Shown: piece by piece, positions 10,801 through 22,174 of the stretch | Position numbering within the stretch: the first letter of the stretch is position 1 | Layout of the letters: each line of letters starts with the position of its first letter | DNA from: Escallonia rubra | Taxonomy: Eukaryota > Streptophyta > Magnoliopsida > Escalloniales > Escalloniaceae | Direction of reading: 5' to 3' | Assembly: GCA_033065855.1 (NCBI GenBank) | Contig: JAVXUO010002056.1 | Location: 62,001 to 126,000, forward strand | DNA length: 64,000 nt | Made by a program: the position numbers and the translations under genes | The notes under the pieces: model-generated | Told to the model about the DNA's origin: nothing | Databases searched by the model: none | The model's input: only the letters and a program-made list of their open reading frames with translations

Positions 10801-13119
10801 TTCTTCATCCTTGCAAACGCATCAACATCCAATTCACCTTCCTTCGGAACTATTAACGTAGTTCTCATCCATTCCCAGGAGCTGATACTAGAAAAGGGTC
10901 GTTTCCGTGACGTGCCATCATTGACATTAGTGAAGGCTAAACTATTTTTCTGAAACTTACTAACGTCAAGGATGAGGCCTTCAATTTTTTCAGTACCCTT
11001 ATAAACAAAAAAAGAAAAAATGGAGAGAAAAACATGAAAAACAAAAGATAAGCAGTGACATCATACTTACAGAGGATCATAAGTAAGCATGAAAGCTGAG
11101 AAGTGTAATTCTTACCAAATTTTCTTTTAGTACGTGGAACGAATCTTTATGACACCATAGCCTACTGCGTCTCCCAGGCTCCTTAGGCGATTCTTTGCGA
11201 ACTATTTCTTTTCCCATCTCTTGGATCAACTGATGCATCATCAGCTTGTTGCCTTGTTCAATGGTTAAGAGACACTGATCAATGAGACTATCAATTCCGA
11301 CTGTTGTATGCAAACCACACTTTTCAAGTATCTTAACTGTGTAATCTTTTTCCTCTCCAATGAAGAAGCAAGCGATATGGAGGAATAGGTTTTTGTCATA
11401 GTCATCTTGCAAAGTATCATAGCTTATTTCCAAGACCTTTTGGATGTCAGTATGAGGAATTTCTTCTAGTTTGCTCAATGCATCTTCCCATGCACCTACG
11501 CTTTTACCTGATAGAGAAGAACCCAAAACTTGAAGAGCCGGGGGAAGCCCCTCACAACGCCTTACAAACCTTTCTGATTGCTCCACATAGCAGTCTATTG
11601 GGTTGTCTTGTCCAAAAGCATGCAAGCTAAAAAGCTTCGAGGATTCATCACAGCTTAAACTTTTAACCCTACGCCCTCATGAGCTGCATGAGCCCCAAGC
11701 AAGCCCTTTTTCCTAGTAGTTAAGATTATTTTACTTCCCGGATAAAACACTCGTGTTCCAAGTAGTGCGTCGAATTGGTCAAGCTTATCAACATCATCGA
11801 GAACAACAAGGACTCTCTTAGAACATATAGCCTGATTAATCTTGATTGAACCTTCATAAACATTGTATAGTCTTCCCTTTTCCCCCTTCAGAATATTTGA
11901 AAGAACTTGATTTTGTAGTTCAAGTATGCCATTAAATTGTTCCGAGTGTTGTTTAACATCTGCAATGAAGCTGCTGCTGTCAAATCTATGAAAGTTCAAG
12001 TTGTAAGCAATTTTGGCAATGGTGGTTTTCCCAATTCCACCCATTCCATAAATAACAAGTATGTTAGCATCGGAAGACCCGTCTTGTAACCAAAGATTAA
12101 TGTGTTGGACTCGAGAACCCATTCCAACTAGATAGTGGGTAACACTCAAGACTGTGCGATTTAGCTTCTCTTCTACAACACGAACAATTATTTGGATAAA
12201 CCTTGACTCGTGCCTGGAAAAAGAACAAAGCATAAGTGAATGTAATCATTGCAAAATCAAAAACGGTTTTGTTGCAGATTTTTATTTAGATTATTCAATG
12301 ACCACATCTTTTTCTGTATCTCAACTATGGTACCATACATTGCCAGTTACTTAAATTCAAAGACTTCATAAGCTTGCTAAAATACTGGCGGCAGTTAACA
12401 CTCAATGGCTAAAATGTGATTTATGATAAAATTGGTTCATGAAAATTGGACGCTCTTCATTCAAGGGGGTAAATTGAGGATCCTTCGTTGCGAGATGTAA
12501 CATGTCCGGCAATGCTACCGTAAATGGAAGACCACAAACATCTTCAAAAAGAAAAGTAATAAAGGACTTATAGGGAACTTGCTTACCCGTCGGCTTCATT
12601 TCGCAACTCCATCCCTGCTAAATCTGCAGCCTGCCTAAGTGCTGCCCTCCACCCTTGCATCTTTTTAATCAATTCCTTTCCAGTTTCTGTATCACTTCCA
12701 ACTTTGACCAATTGTTCTTCGTATCTAGAAAATGCGTCTGCAAAAGCCCCCTTTTGATTCCTCACCTCAGATGGTTCCACATCGTAGAAGACAGGAAACA
12801 CTTCATGGCGAGAGGTATCTTTGCAGGCAAGAATCATCGCAAGCTCGTCAAGGCACCATTTTGAAGAGGCGTAGTCCTTTGAGAAGACTATTATGGCAAC
12901 CTGTGACCCTTTGATTGCTTTATCCAATTCCCATTTCAGATTTCCTCCTCTCTCGATCTCGTCATTGTCTACAGATAATCATGCTTGTACCAAAGCTGTG
13001 TAAAGATGATCTGTGAAAGCCTTACGAGTGTCCTCGCCTCTAAAACTCAAGAACACATGGTAATTGCATGGAGGAGGAGGGGTGGAAGATGAGGCTTCAT
13101 GGGCTCTAATGATAGCCAT
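7806..13119 (-). pseudogene. TNL-A: TIR-NBS-LRR disease-resistance gene, disrupted
   Basis: Intracellular immune receptor of the TNL class. Exons inferred from GT/AG borders and paralog comparison: 1 (TIR) 13119-12587; 2 (NB-ARC) 12213-11116; 3 (linker, first LRRs) 10997-10614; 4 (LRRs) 9482-8571; 5 (C-JID) 8350-7806. Visible motifs: YHVFLSFRGEDTRKAF, SSKWCLDEL (Glu equivalent to the TIR NADase residue), GMGGIGKTT, KRVLVVLDDVD, EGLPPALQVLGSS, FLHIACFFIGEEKD and MMHQL in place of MHDL. Lesions: a TGA at 12981-12979 in the TIR BB-loop region followed by loss of two codons; a 1-bp deletion near 11670-11680 in NB-ARC (exon 1098 bp against 1099 in paralogs); and a frameshift near 8275-8285 in C-JID. 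Intron 3 is enlarged by a transposon. The GLPL motif reads GLPP. I judge it a pseudogene; a reinitiated fragment is possible but unsupported. Confidence 0.88.
9580..10593. mobile_element. hAT-like nonautonomous element in intron 3 of TNL-A
   Basis: The ends CAGTGGTGGAGCCAG and CAGAAGCGGAGGCAG (right end, reverse complement) are imperfect inverted repeats. They are flanked by AGTAAACT and ATTAAACT, an 8-bp target-site duplication with one mismatch, as expected for hAT. TNL-B, -C and -D lack the insert at the same intron position (their intron 3 is about 110-125 bp). The interior includes a frame at 9726-10106 without known motifs; no transposase is recognised. Confidence 0.7.
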
Positions 13120-14000
13120 TCAAGGCAGTGATCGAGGACTCAAATCCGATGATAAATCACTGTCCTAAGCCTTAACACTTCAAGATGAATCCTGGGCTCC
13201 TCTAACAATTGTGAGAGAGAGAGCTCTTAGTTTGATCATGTGTAGTCAACTTTGTCGGTTTCAACTCTATGAGCGCAAATTTCCAATTAAAAGACCAAGT
13301 AGGAGCGTTTTTGCAACTCTCTCACAGTTGAGAGAGAGAGGTGTTGTCTTAAGAACCCAAATTGCCAATTAAAAAAGAAAGTGGAAAGCTATGGACATCC
13401 TTGCAACACCCGAGTTTACTTGTTTCTTCCTGTAAAAATTCTTGTATTTCCTGTAAAAAATATCGTATATCTACTTGCTAGCCTGCTTCAGATGCAGGTC
13501 CCTTTTTTTGTCATGTCTGCAGACAAAAATGGTGAATCTTTTCTTTCACTGGACAAGATTATGCCTCTGATCACCCTCAAGCTACCTTTTTGTATAACAA
13601 ACCTCACACTTCTATCAAAATATAATTAGAAATGGAAAACAAAGCAACATAGCTGGTTGCTGCCAGTCCGTCTGTCTGATGACATAGGTCTAAGTGTATT
13701 TTTATGCAAACCATTACAACTGCATTAATGATTATACATCAATAAGACATAATTAAAGGTTAAGTAGCCCACCACGGATTTAGGAAAATCCACCCCCAAT
13801 CGGCAATGTTAAGCATAAAAGAGCTGGGTTCAACTGGGTTTTTGAGAATGTAAGGAATCACCTCAGACGGATGGAAGGCCAAACGTCTCATCTTGTCGAT
13901 GACTTTCTCTATTTTATGTTATTGCATGTAGACCGTGGCCTATTGCTTGGTCCAAGCCATCGTGATTCTAGTTCGAGTCTACTAAAAAGTTACATTAAAC
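13120..14000. other. TNL-A 5' flank
   Basis: Presumed promoter and 5' leader side of TNL-A. It is similar in blocks to 46816-47629 and 63026-63764 upstream of TNL-C and TNL-D (for example CGTCTGTCTGATGACATA and GGATGGAAGGCCAAA). I cannot place a TATA box or start site with confidence. Confidence 0.5.
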
Positions 14001-14142
14001 TTGGCTGGCGTAGTTTAACAAGAAGCCAACAATCCATTAGAGTGAGATAGAGACGGCGGTGAGGCTCGTGTTGCCCGGGGAGCTAGCAAAGCACGCAGTG
14101 TCGAAGGGGACTAAGGCGGTCACGAAGTTTACTAGTTCTTGA
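14001..14142 (+). pseudogene. Histone H2B 3' fragment, copy 1
   Basis: The plus strand encodes [18 protein letters not shown] then [13 protein letters not shown] and TGA, the near-universal C-terminus of plant histone H2B, preceded by a NKKPTI remnant. H2B is a core nucleosome protein; only the last 40 or so codons are here, with a stop after NKKPTIH. It lies 0.9 kb upstream of TNL-A and diverges from it. The same fragment recurs upstream of TNL-C and TNL-D, so it travels with the duplicated unit. Confidence 0.85.
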
Positions 14143-14397
14143 TTGTTTGGGATATAAGGGAGCTCAGGGTGTTTGATTTTCTTATATTAATGGGACTTTA
14201 TGACTAACTAATAGAAGGCGGGGTTGTTTTGAAGGGTTATTTCATCCAATAATGGCGTGGGACGCAATGTTGGACGGGTTTTAGGATGTAGCTTCTGTGG
14301 ATGTAATCTTATGCTGAACGCGGTTGGATTGGCTTGAAAAAATGATTCAATCTACTTGGACTCAAGGCTCGCATTTGATTCTTTAAAATCTCGTTCT
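14143..14397. repeat. Duplicated spacer 3' of the H2B scrap
   Basis: Homologous to about 20375-20545 and 47795-48060, with shared words such as CTTCTGTGGATGTAATCTT, ATGCTGAACG and CTTGGACTCAAG. Not coding. Confidence 0.65.
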
Positions 14398-14412
14398 ATA
14401 TCAACTTGTAAG

Positions 14413-15587
14413 TTTTTTTTTTTGGGGGGTAAAAAGGTTATTTATTACCGATGAAAAGCCAAAATCATCTTATATCCTTTCCGGTCTGTTCCCTCAGAAA
14501 ACAAAATTACACCATAGAAACTCAAATTTGCAGCATTGTTAATGGCTGCTCCTAGTTGCTACATAACTTCTTGTTGGTTTGGGAGGCCACTACTCTTTTT
14601 CAGCTCAATACTCTGTAGAGCATCCATTTCTGGATTTTAGCAACCAGTCTGTTACTGCACTCTCCTTTTCCCTCAGAAAACAAAATTACACCATAGAAAC
14701 TCAAATTTGCAGCATTGTTAATGGCAGCTCCCAGTTGCTACATAACTTCTTGTTGGTTTGGGAGGCCACTACTCTTTTCCAGCTCAATACTCTGTAGAGC
14801 ATCCATTTCTGGATTTTAGCAATGATTGTAGAGCCACCTTGCTGGTTCCCTATGAAGATTCTTTGATTTCTCTCTTCCCAAATACTGTATATTGTAACAG
14901 CCAAGGTTAGTTTGCTTAATCTAGCCCTAAAGCTTTTACCCCTGAACTTGTGGCAGGCATGCTGCAATAATTCTGTCCATGTTGTGAAATTTTGATGTAT
15001 TTGTAACTTTCTCCACACCTGAGTCCAAATTTCATGTACCAGCTTGCACTTCATAAAGAGATGCTCTAAGTTTTCCTGATCCTTTAAGCATATATAGACT
15101 GCATTGGTCCTCATTCAATAAATTCCAATCTTTAAGCTTATCTTTAGTCCTCAATTTCCTCTTGCACAGCACCCATAAGATAAAAGCACATTTTAGTATG
15201 TGTCCAGGAAACTAGATAACTTTCCACCAAGCTACTGCATGGCTAGTGGTTCTAATAGCATTCTAGACTGAACTAATACTGAATTTACCATTTGGTTGGG
15301 GTAACCATTTGAGGTAATCTTCACTTCCATCAACACTATGATATGTTGATAGTAGATAGCTTAATAGCCTTAAGCTAGGGGATCTTATTGGTATATTCCA
15401 GTCACCCTGGTCCCTTACTTCATTCACCTTCAAATTAAGAGCACTTGCAGCATCATACACAATTCTGGGTCCATATTGACTCACAATAGGGCCATTAGGG
15501 AGCCAATTGTCTAGCCAAAACAATGTCTTAGCACCATTCCCAATCTGATATTTGATGAGAGGTTGGACTACACTTCTGAGTTTTATG
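14413..15587 (-). mobile_element. 5'-truncated LINE with 15-bp target-site duplication
   Basis: The minus strand carries the end of a plant L1-type ORF2: a stretch with NGAKTLFWLDNWLPNGPIV and WLPQPNGKFSISS, then a zf-RVT-like part (ENLEHLFMKCKLVHEIW, YSIWEERNQRIF). On the plus strand a T-run begins at 14413, the reverse complement of a poly(A) tail. ATATCAACTTGTAAG occurs at 14398-14412 and again at 15588-15602, a perfect 15-bp target-site duplication. Host spacer sequence resumes afterwards, as judged from the uninterrupted paralog near 21090-21140. A frameshift or stop near 15260 separates the two coding parts. It is dead on arrival because it lacks endonuclease and RT. Confidence 0.88.
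14491..14820. repeat. 179-bp tandem duplication inside the LINE 3' region
   Basis: The segment starting CCCTCAGAAAACAAAATTA at 14491 recurs at 14670 with very few differences. It therefore duplicates the 3' end of the LINE, including part of the terminal coding sequence. Confidence 0.85.
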
Positions 15588-15631
15588 ATATCAACTTGTA
15601 AGCTCGCTGAACACAGAAATACATTTGGTAT

Positions 15632-15682
15632 CAATAGGGCCATTAGGGAGCCAATTGTCTAGCCAAAACAATGTCTTAGCAC
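15632..15682. repeat. 51-bp perfect copy of internal LINE sequence
   Basis: Bases 15632-15682 repeat 15484-15534 exactly (start CAATAGGGCCATTAGG). The copy lies outside the LINE target-site duplication, immediately before the Copia remnant. It looks like filler DNA from break repair or a template switch. Confidence 0.8.
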
Positions 15683-15814
15683 TATGAGGAAATAAAGTTG
15701 CGCCCTTACTAACAACAATTGCTTTTGGTGTAGTGGTAAGCGCTTGATCTTAACATATTCCTTTACAAGTGGTATCATAGTTGAGCTTCAGTGGTAGATT
15801 GAAAGCACCTTGCA

Positions 15815-18319
15815 ATGGCGCCAAATACTTCGACGAAGTATGATTTGGAGAAGTTTGGTGGATCGAACGATTTCAGTTTATGGAGGATGAAGATGCGTGC
15901 TATTTTAATTCAGCAAGGGTTGTTGAAAGCGTTAAAGGGGAAACAAGGGCTTCCTGATACGATGTCTGATGATGAAAAAGAAGACATGTTGGAGAGAGCC
16001 CATAGTGCCCTGTTGTTGTGTTTAGCCGACAACGTGTTGCGAAAGGTTTCTCAGGAAACGACTGCGGCTGGATTATGGCTGAAATTGGAGAGCTTATACA
16101 TGACGAAGTCTCTGACAAATTGCCTATATTTAAAGCAACGGTTGTATACTCTTCGGATGAAAGAAGGTACATCGATCAGTGATCATCTTGATGAATATAA
16201 CAAGGTAATATTAGACCTGCAAAATATTGATATCAAGATAGAAGATGAGGATAAAGCTTTACTGTTGCTGTGTTCTTTACCTCCGTCATATGAACATCTT
16301 GTTACTACCTTATTATATGGGAAGGACAGTATCTCCATGGAGGAGGTTGAGGCTGTGATAAATTCTCAGGAATTAAGGAAGAAAGTTTCAGAAAATAGGG
16401 GAGAAGAACATGGTGATGGTCTGATGGCTCGAGGCTGAAGCACTGACCATGTTGGGTCTAAAAATAAAGGAAGATCAAGGTTTCAGTCAAATACCAAAAA
16501 ATTGAAGTGCTATCATTTTCACAAGGAAGGACATTATCGAAAGGATTGTTCTAAGCGTAAAGGGAAGAAAAAGGACAATTCCAAGACGGCTGATGTTACT
16601 GGAGTAGTAAAAGATAATTCTGATGGTGCAGATGTTCTCTCAGTTACTATCAGTTTCTTAGATGAAGGGTGGATTCTTGATACGGGTTGCTCCTATCATA
16701 TGTGCCCCAATAGGGATTGGTTTGCCACTTATCACTCATTTGATGGTGGTAAAGTCATTATGGGAAACGATGTCGCCTGTAAGGTGGTTGGGATAGGTTC
16801 AATTCAGATTAGGATGCATGATGGTATTGTGAGAACTTTGACTGATGTCAGGCACGTTCCAGAGCTGAGGAAAAATTTGATTTCTTTGGGTACGCTTGAC
16901 TCCAATGGTTGTAGCTATCGGGCTGCAGGTGGAGTTATGAGGATAATGAAGGGTGCTCTTGTTGTGATGAAGGGGTTGAAACAAAATAGTCTCTATTTGT
17001 TACAGGGTAGCACAGTTACAGGAACAGCAGCAGCAACTTCATCTTCTGATATAGATTCTGACACTACCAAGCTTTGGCATATACGTCTTGGGCATATGAG
17101 TGAGAGGGGTATGGATGTGCTGAGCAAACAAGGTTTGCTGGGAAGTAAGAAAATTGAGAAGCTGAATTTTTGTGAGCATTGTGTCTTTGGGAAGCAGTGT
17201 AGGGTGAAATTCAGTCGGGCTGTTCATACCACCAAAGGTATGGTGGATTATATCCAATCGAATCTTTGGGCTCCTTCCACAGTTTCTTCTAAGGGTGGCG
17301 GCAGATATATGTTGACCTTTATTGATGACTTCTCAAGAAAGGTCTGGGTGTACATCTTGAAAAAGAAGAGTGATGTCTTTGTTCAGTGGAAGCAGTTTAA
17401 GATGATGATTGAAAAATAAACCGGCAAAGAAATTAAATGCTTGAGGACTGACAATGGCATGGAATTTTGCTTGGATGAGTTTACTAAGTTATGAAAGAAT
17501 GAAGGCATAGTGAGGCATCGCACTGTTAGAAAAACGCCACAGCAAAATGGGGTTGCAGAACAGATGAATAAGACTCTCCTTGAGAGGGCTCGATGTATGC
17601 TTTCAAATGCCAGGTTATCGAAGGAATTTTGGGCAGAAGCTATTAACACAGTTGCATATTTGGTAAATAGGTCTCCATCGACTGCAATTGATTGCAAGAC
17701 TCCTGAAGAAGTTTGGTCTGGTAAGCATGCTAATTATGAAAATTTGAGGATATTTGGTTGTCCTGCTTATGCTCATGTTAATGATGGTAAACTTGAGCCG
17801 AGAGAAAAGAAGTTCATTTTCTTAGGCTATGCAAATGGGGTAAAAGTGTACCGGTTATGGTGTCCTGATTCTAAGTCATCCAGGTTCTTAATTAGCAGAG
17901 ATGTGACATTTGATGAGTCTTCGATGCTTTCAAAGAAGAAAGAGTTGATTGATGTAGGAAAAGACCACGGTGTTAGGGAGAAGGTGGAGCTAGAGGTTCG
18001 AGCTCCAGATTCTTTGCCTAGAATTCCTACAGATGAGGATGATGGTTCTCATTCTACCGAGGAGAATGAAGAACCTCAGGAACAACAATATAACATTGTC
18101 AGAAACAGACCGAGAAGAGAAATTCGACCTCCTCAGAAGTATGGATATGCGGATATGGTTGCTTATGCTCTTAGTGTGGCAGAGAGTATTGAGGTTGAAG
18201 AGCCTGTTACATACAAAGAGGCCATCAAGAGCACGGAATCAGCGGACATGATGACAAAGCATATTCCAGAGATCAAGTTTAAGCATTGCTTAGATTTGAT
18301 CAGTATCAGCAGTATTTGA
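15815..18319 (+). pseudogene. Copia gag-pol with three in-frame stops and no RT
   Basis: A single reading frame from ATG 15815 to a stop at 18317-18319 is interrupted only by in-frame stops: TGA 16436-16438, TAA 17417-17419 and TGA 17492-17494. Order: gag (FGGSNDFSLWRMKMRAIL), zinc knuckle CYHFHKEGHYRKDC, protease ILDTGCSYHM (Cys replaces the usual Ala/Gly after DTG), GAG-pre-integrase LWHIRLGHMSERG, and integrase (TFIDDFSRKVWVY, LRTDNGMEF, QQNGVAEQMNKTL). After the VTYKEAIKS segment that normally leads into RT, the frame jumps at about 18235 to ADMMTKHIPEIKFKHCLDLI, the end of RNase H. About 2 kb (all of RT and most of RNase H) is missing with the frame kept. Confidence 0.85.
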
Positions 18320-18409
18320 GGTGCAGCCCTTGGGGGCAGATGAGGTAGCAGCAGATGATATTTTCAGATTGTTTATGGCTTGTTTTATCCAAGCCAAGGT
18401 GGAGATTTA

Positions 18410-18914
18410 TGATAATATGTCTTGGATAAAAAAACTCAGAATGTGTGGGTGTCCCACATCGGTTATTCAAAGAAGATTGTGACTTGGACCTAAGTATATA
18501 AGTCTTGTCCCACATTGGTTATTTAGAGAAAGTCACTACTTATCTCTAAGTATATATATGTTGTCTTGTATTGTGTTTTAAGGTACAAAATAAAAGAGAG
18601 AAGAACCCTTCTTTGAGTAGGAAGAGTCTTTCTTTGAATTGAAAAGAGAGAAGAGTCCTTCTTTGAGTAGGCAAAGAGAGAAGAGTCCTTCTTTGAGTAG
18701 AAAAAATCTTTCTTTAAAGAGAGAGGAGTCATTCTTTGAGAGGGTTTGTTGAGAGACAAAGGTATGTAATTTCTAGTGAAACATAGTGAAATTGCTGCTA
18801 GCACCGTGGAGTAGGCTTTCGCCGAACCACGTAAATCTTGTATCTCTATTTTCTGTTATTGTTTTCGATTATCTTCTTTATTACTTGGTGCGGAATCTAG
18901 TATATTCATTTACA
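18410..18914 (+). repeat. Copia 3' LTR
   Basis: Starts TGATAATATG after the purine tract and ends TTTACA. It contains two copies of TCCCACATYGGTTATT followed by TATA-like AAGTATATA words, and then a pyrimidine/GA-rich array (about 18598-18745) of CTTCTTTGAGTAG-type units of roughly 40 bp. The layout fits U3 with a duplicated upstream element, TATA box and R/U5. Confidence 0.65.
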
Positions 18915-20370
18915 ATAATGATTGAAATATAACTTTGTAGGCTATTCTCGGTGGACATGGCTATTTTTGGGTGGCTATGAATAGGTTTCTTCAGTTTTCT
19001 TTTTTAGTTCACAAATGCTTTTATCTTATTTAATCTTATTTTTGGCTTTTAGCAATGACTTTCCTTCACTTTTCTCTTTGGTTAAACCTCTAAAGCGTAA
19101 TTTATAGAAGAAGAAAAGTGACTTCATTGTATACAAGAATAGAACATTCAACCACATACATACCCAAATAAAGTTTAGAGGTTCACAAATTTGAAAGACT
19201 ATGCGAATTAGTTTGTTTCAGAGGAGTTAGGATTGTTCGCTCCACATTCGATAACTCTAATCTAGTACATGAGATATTTTCAAAGTTATTAACAACTTAA
19301 ATATAACACTTATCAATCATACGGTCTATCGATAACACCGAATAAAATGCCCAATCCTGAAAAGTAAAAGGTCTAGCTCCATCTAGACTACTTTTTTCTG
19401 CGGTAAATTATCAATAGAATCTTAGTGTCGATGATATTTTGATGCCTACATTGAAGTTGACACCTAAAACAAACCCTAGAGTTATCGAGCCTCGTCCTAA
19501 AAAAAGTCAAAGTTTGTAAAGAGCATAAGAGATTAGGAAGCTTACCTCTATAGAGCCCAAACCTAGATAAACTCACAAATCAAAACTCGTTTCGAACTTA
19601 AAGACGTAGAATGATATAAATTAACATTCGTTATACAAAGTATTAAGCAATCAAGGGCTAGGACATAAAATTAATTTACCAATCATCTGGTCACTTGACG
19701 AGGTGGAGACAAAGAGTCACAAAATTTGAATTATTGAAGATGTATGAAGGTGTATAATTGATTACAACAAGAGGGAACATAAATGGGCTTTGATTACCAG
19801 TGTGGTAACATTTGAAAGACATTAATGTAATTTGTAAAAGTGTATAAGGGCATTTTTGTTCAAGAAATAAAATCCGTACATCCACTACTGACTCACTCCC
19901 CCCTCCCCCCAAATACATATATTATCAAGTCTTAGCCAAACGCAAGAAAGTGAAAGAGACTAAAATATCTAATTTTTGACCTTTTCTTTTTATTAAAATG
20001 TATTAATAAAATATCATTGCCAACATAAAAGGCAGATTCAATTATCAGTTAAAAAATACGAATTTCAGATTTATCTATAGAAAGCAAAAATCATTATTAA
20101 CTAATGGTCATTTAAAAAAAAAATTGTTGAAATTATTACATAAAATGTTTTGCTCATCAAAGTCTTTCATAACATAATCTATACCAAAAGTACAGTCACG
20201 TATTAATTGCAACTTTTGTGGGTGAAAAAAGTGGAGTTATTAAAAGAATTTAGATTTTAGGTATATTAATTGCATTTGAATTGCAATTGAGTGATTCATA
20301 GATATACGAAGGGTATTCTTGTTCAAAAAATGATTTACACACATCCACACTTTTATAAGTAGTACAAATT
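18915..20370. other. AT-rich intergenic sequence, no gene seen
   Basis: No frame with recognisable motifs on either strand and no clear transposon termini. It may be older transposon debris. Confidence 0.5.
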
Positions 20371-22070
20371 AATGGAGCTTAAGGACTAATTAATAGAAGG
20401 CGGGTTTATTCTGAAGGGTTGTTTCATAATGAATGGATGGGTTTTAGAAAGTAACTTCTGTGGATGTAATCTTATGCTGAACGTGATTAGATTGGCTTGA
20501 AAGATGATTCAATTTACTCGGACTCAAGAGTCGCATTTTTTTAGGTTCTATATTGCAACTTGTTAGAATCACTTTAGAAGGAAGCCATCTTGGGCTTCTC
20601 CTTACTCAATCATATGGGCTGCAACCATCTCATCAAACATATGATTATTCATTCTGACTTCACAAATGACTTGAGCTGATACGTTTAATATCCCGGTGAA
20701 GCCTATTATGTATGATATATACCATACATGCTCCTATCTTGACAGGTGCAGCGTAACAACCGGTGACCCAAAAAACTGCTTAGAAGCCAAACTGGTTGCC
20801 CAGACAGCAAGTAGGGCAAACTCTTCCACCAATCAGGAGTAATTTCTAGTCGTACGACGCTGATATGAGAATCCCCCAAGTGGACTTGCTGGTTCTACAA
20901 TCTAAACTTTATAGTCAGGAGCCCTTTTGTCTAGCTTCACTATGACTATAGACTTGGTATTGCATTACTTTATTCAACTTGAAACAGGATGGCCGGTTGG
21001 GATGTAAAGCCTTATATTTTCTTTTGATGATCAATGCAAATTTGAAATTACTCCAAAAAAAAAAAAAAATTGCATTTGATTGTTTAAAATCTCGTTCTAA
21101 ATCAACTTGTAAGTTGACTAAACACTAGAATACATTAGAAAGTTTATTACTAATTGAGCTCGACTAGATAAGGATAAACTTTATTTGAAGATTGTCGAGA
21201 GATAAAAGAGTCAAATTTCTTATTTAGGATAAACCAAGCTTGAACAACGGAAAGCAATTTTACAAGTTCAACTGAATGAATGCGACTTTTGTAAGGTGAA
21301 TGAGCACTAACGTTTTTCCGCGTAAATAGCAAGGCACTAATCTTCATTTTCTATGTTCTTATAAGAGCATTTTTGTGATTGATTTTGAAATGATTATACA
21401 TGATTTTAATTATCTTGATTAAATCATGTTCTTAAGGGTGTGACAAACATTCAAAACTGATTGAATAAGCTATCATAATTAAATCATATCCAAGAAAATG
21501 ACATTGTGGATTAATCATTGTTTCCTAATAAGGTTTGATCAAGTGACGCACCCAAATATCCCAATTAATTACAAAGACCTTTAACACGCTTTAACTGAAC
21601 ATTAAAATTTTGTCATTTTCACCACATTTAAACTGCTTTTAATACTTTTATTATTCAAACAACATCTATACCTTAAAACTAATTTTACTAAAATTAACTT
21701 AAAAGCTAACTTCCAAAGTTGATTAAAATTTGAATTTGAAATTTGTTTCGAGAACAAATTCCAAATGGGGCCGTATCTTGTGTCCAATCCACAGTATCTG
21801 CTTTAGTAGCAATGCAGGCAACATAGCCTTGCTTTTATAATGATTTGATAACAACGAGATGGGCTCAGAGAAAGAAAGGGCTATACGGCAACATACGAGC
21901 AACAAGATTTAGGCCAGCAGTAATAACTGAGACCCAACAGAAGTGACAACATAAAAACTAGCTTTTTCAAGGCAATCTAAGCCGAAAGATAGTAAGGGGG
22001 AAATGTTAACGGATCATGTCTCTGCTGCTTAATGAAGGAAGGTGCTAAAAAAATATGATCTTATGGTACA
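20371..22070. repeat. Segmental-duplication spacer, least interrupted copy
   Basis: This block matches 14143-14400 (left part) and 47860-48101 plus 51598-52030 (middle and right part) in the same orientation. At 21130-21175 the sequence ATTAGAAAGTTTATTACT is continuous; in the second copy the same place holds a 2.3-kb insertion. It therefore serves as an empty-site reference for the LINE at 14.4 kb and the solo-LTR-like insert at 48.1 kb. About 20545-21060 has no match I can see. No genes. Confidence 0.65.
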
Positions 22071-22174
22071 TGCCTGTATTTATAGATTCTGTATGGTGCC
22101 ACAACACTAGGAAACAAACTCAAATGCTATGAAGCGACGTCATTTGAGTCCTGGAACTGTGCTGGGAGCAGCTC

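Larger units (their letters stand above)
15683..18914 (+). mobile_element. Copia LTR retrotransposon, RT-deleted, 5' LTR mostly lost
   Basis: Tnt1-like element on the plus strand. A primer-binding site like TGGTATCATAG lies at 15770-15780, right after what seems to be the last bases of the 5' LTR (ending CTTTACA at 15767). The gag-pol frame follows, then a purine tract AAGGTGGAGATT at about 18396-18407 and the 3' LTR at 18410-18914. The 5' LTR is cut short at about 15683, next to the filler sequence. With almost no 5' LTR and no reverse transcriptase it cannot transpose by itself. I did not find a target-site duplication. Confidence 0.8.

Noticed and set aside
15721..15750. TGGTGTAGTGGTAAGCG, similar to a tRNA A box
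   Set aside because: No B box or cloverleaf follows within the expected distance; probably LTR or SINE-like chance similarity.
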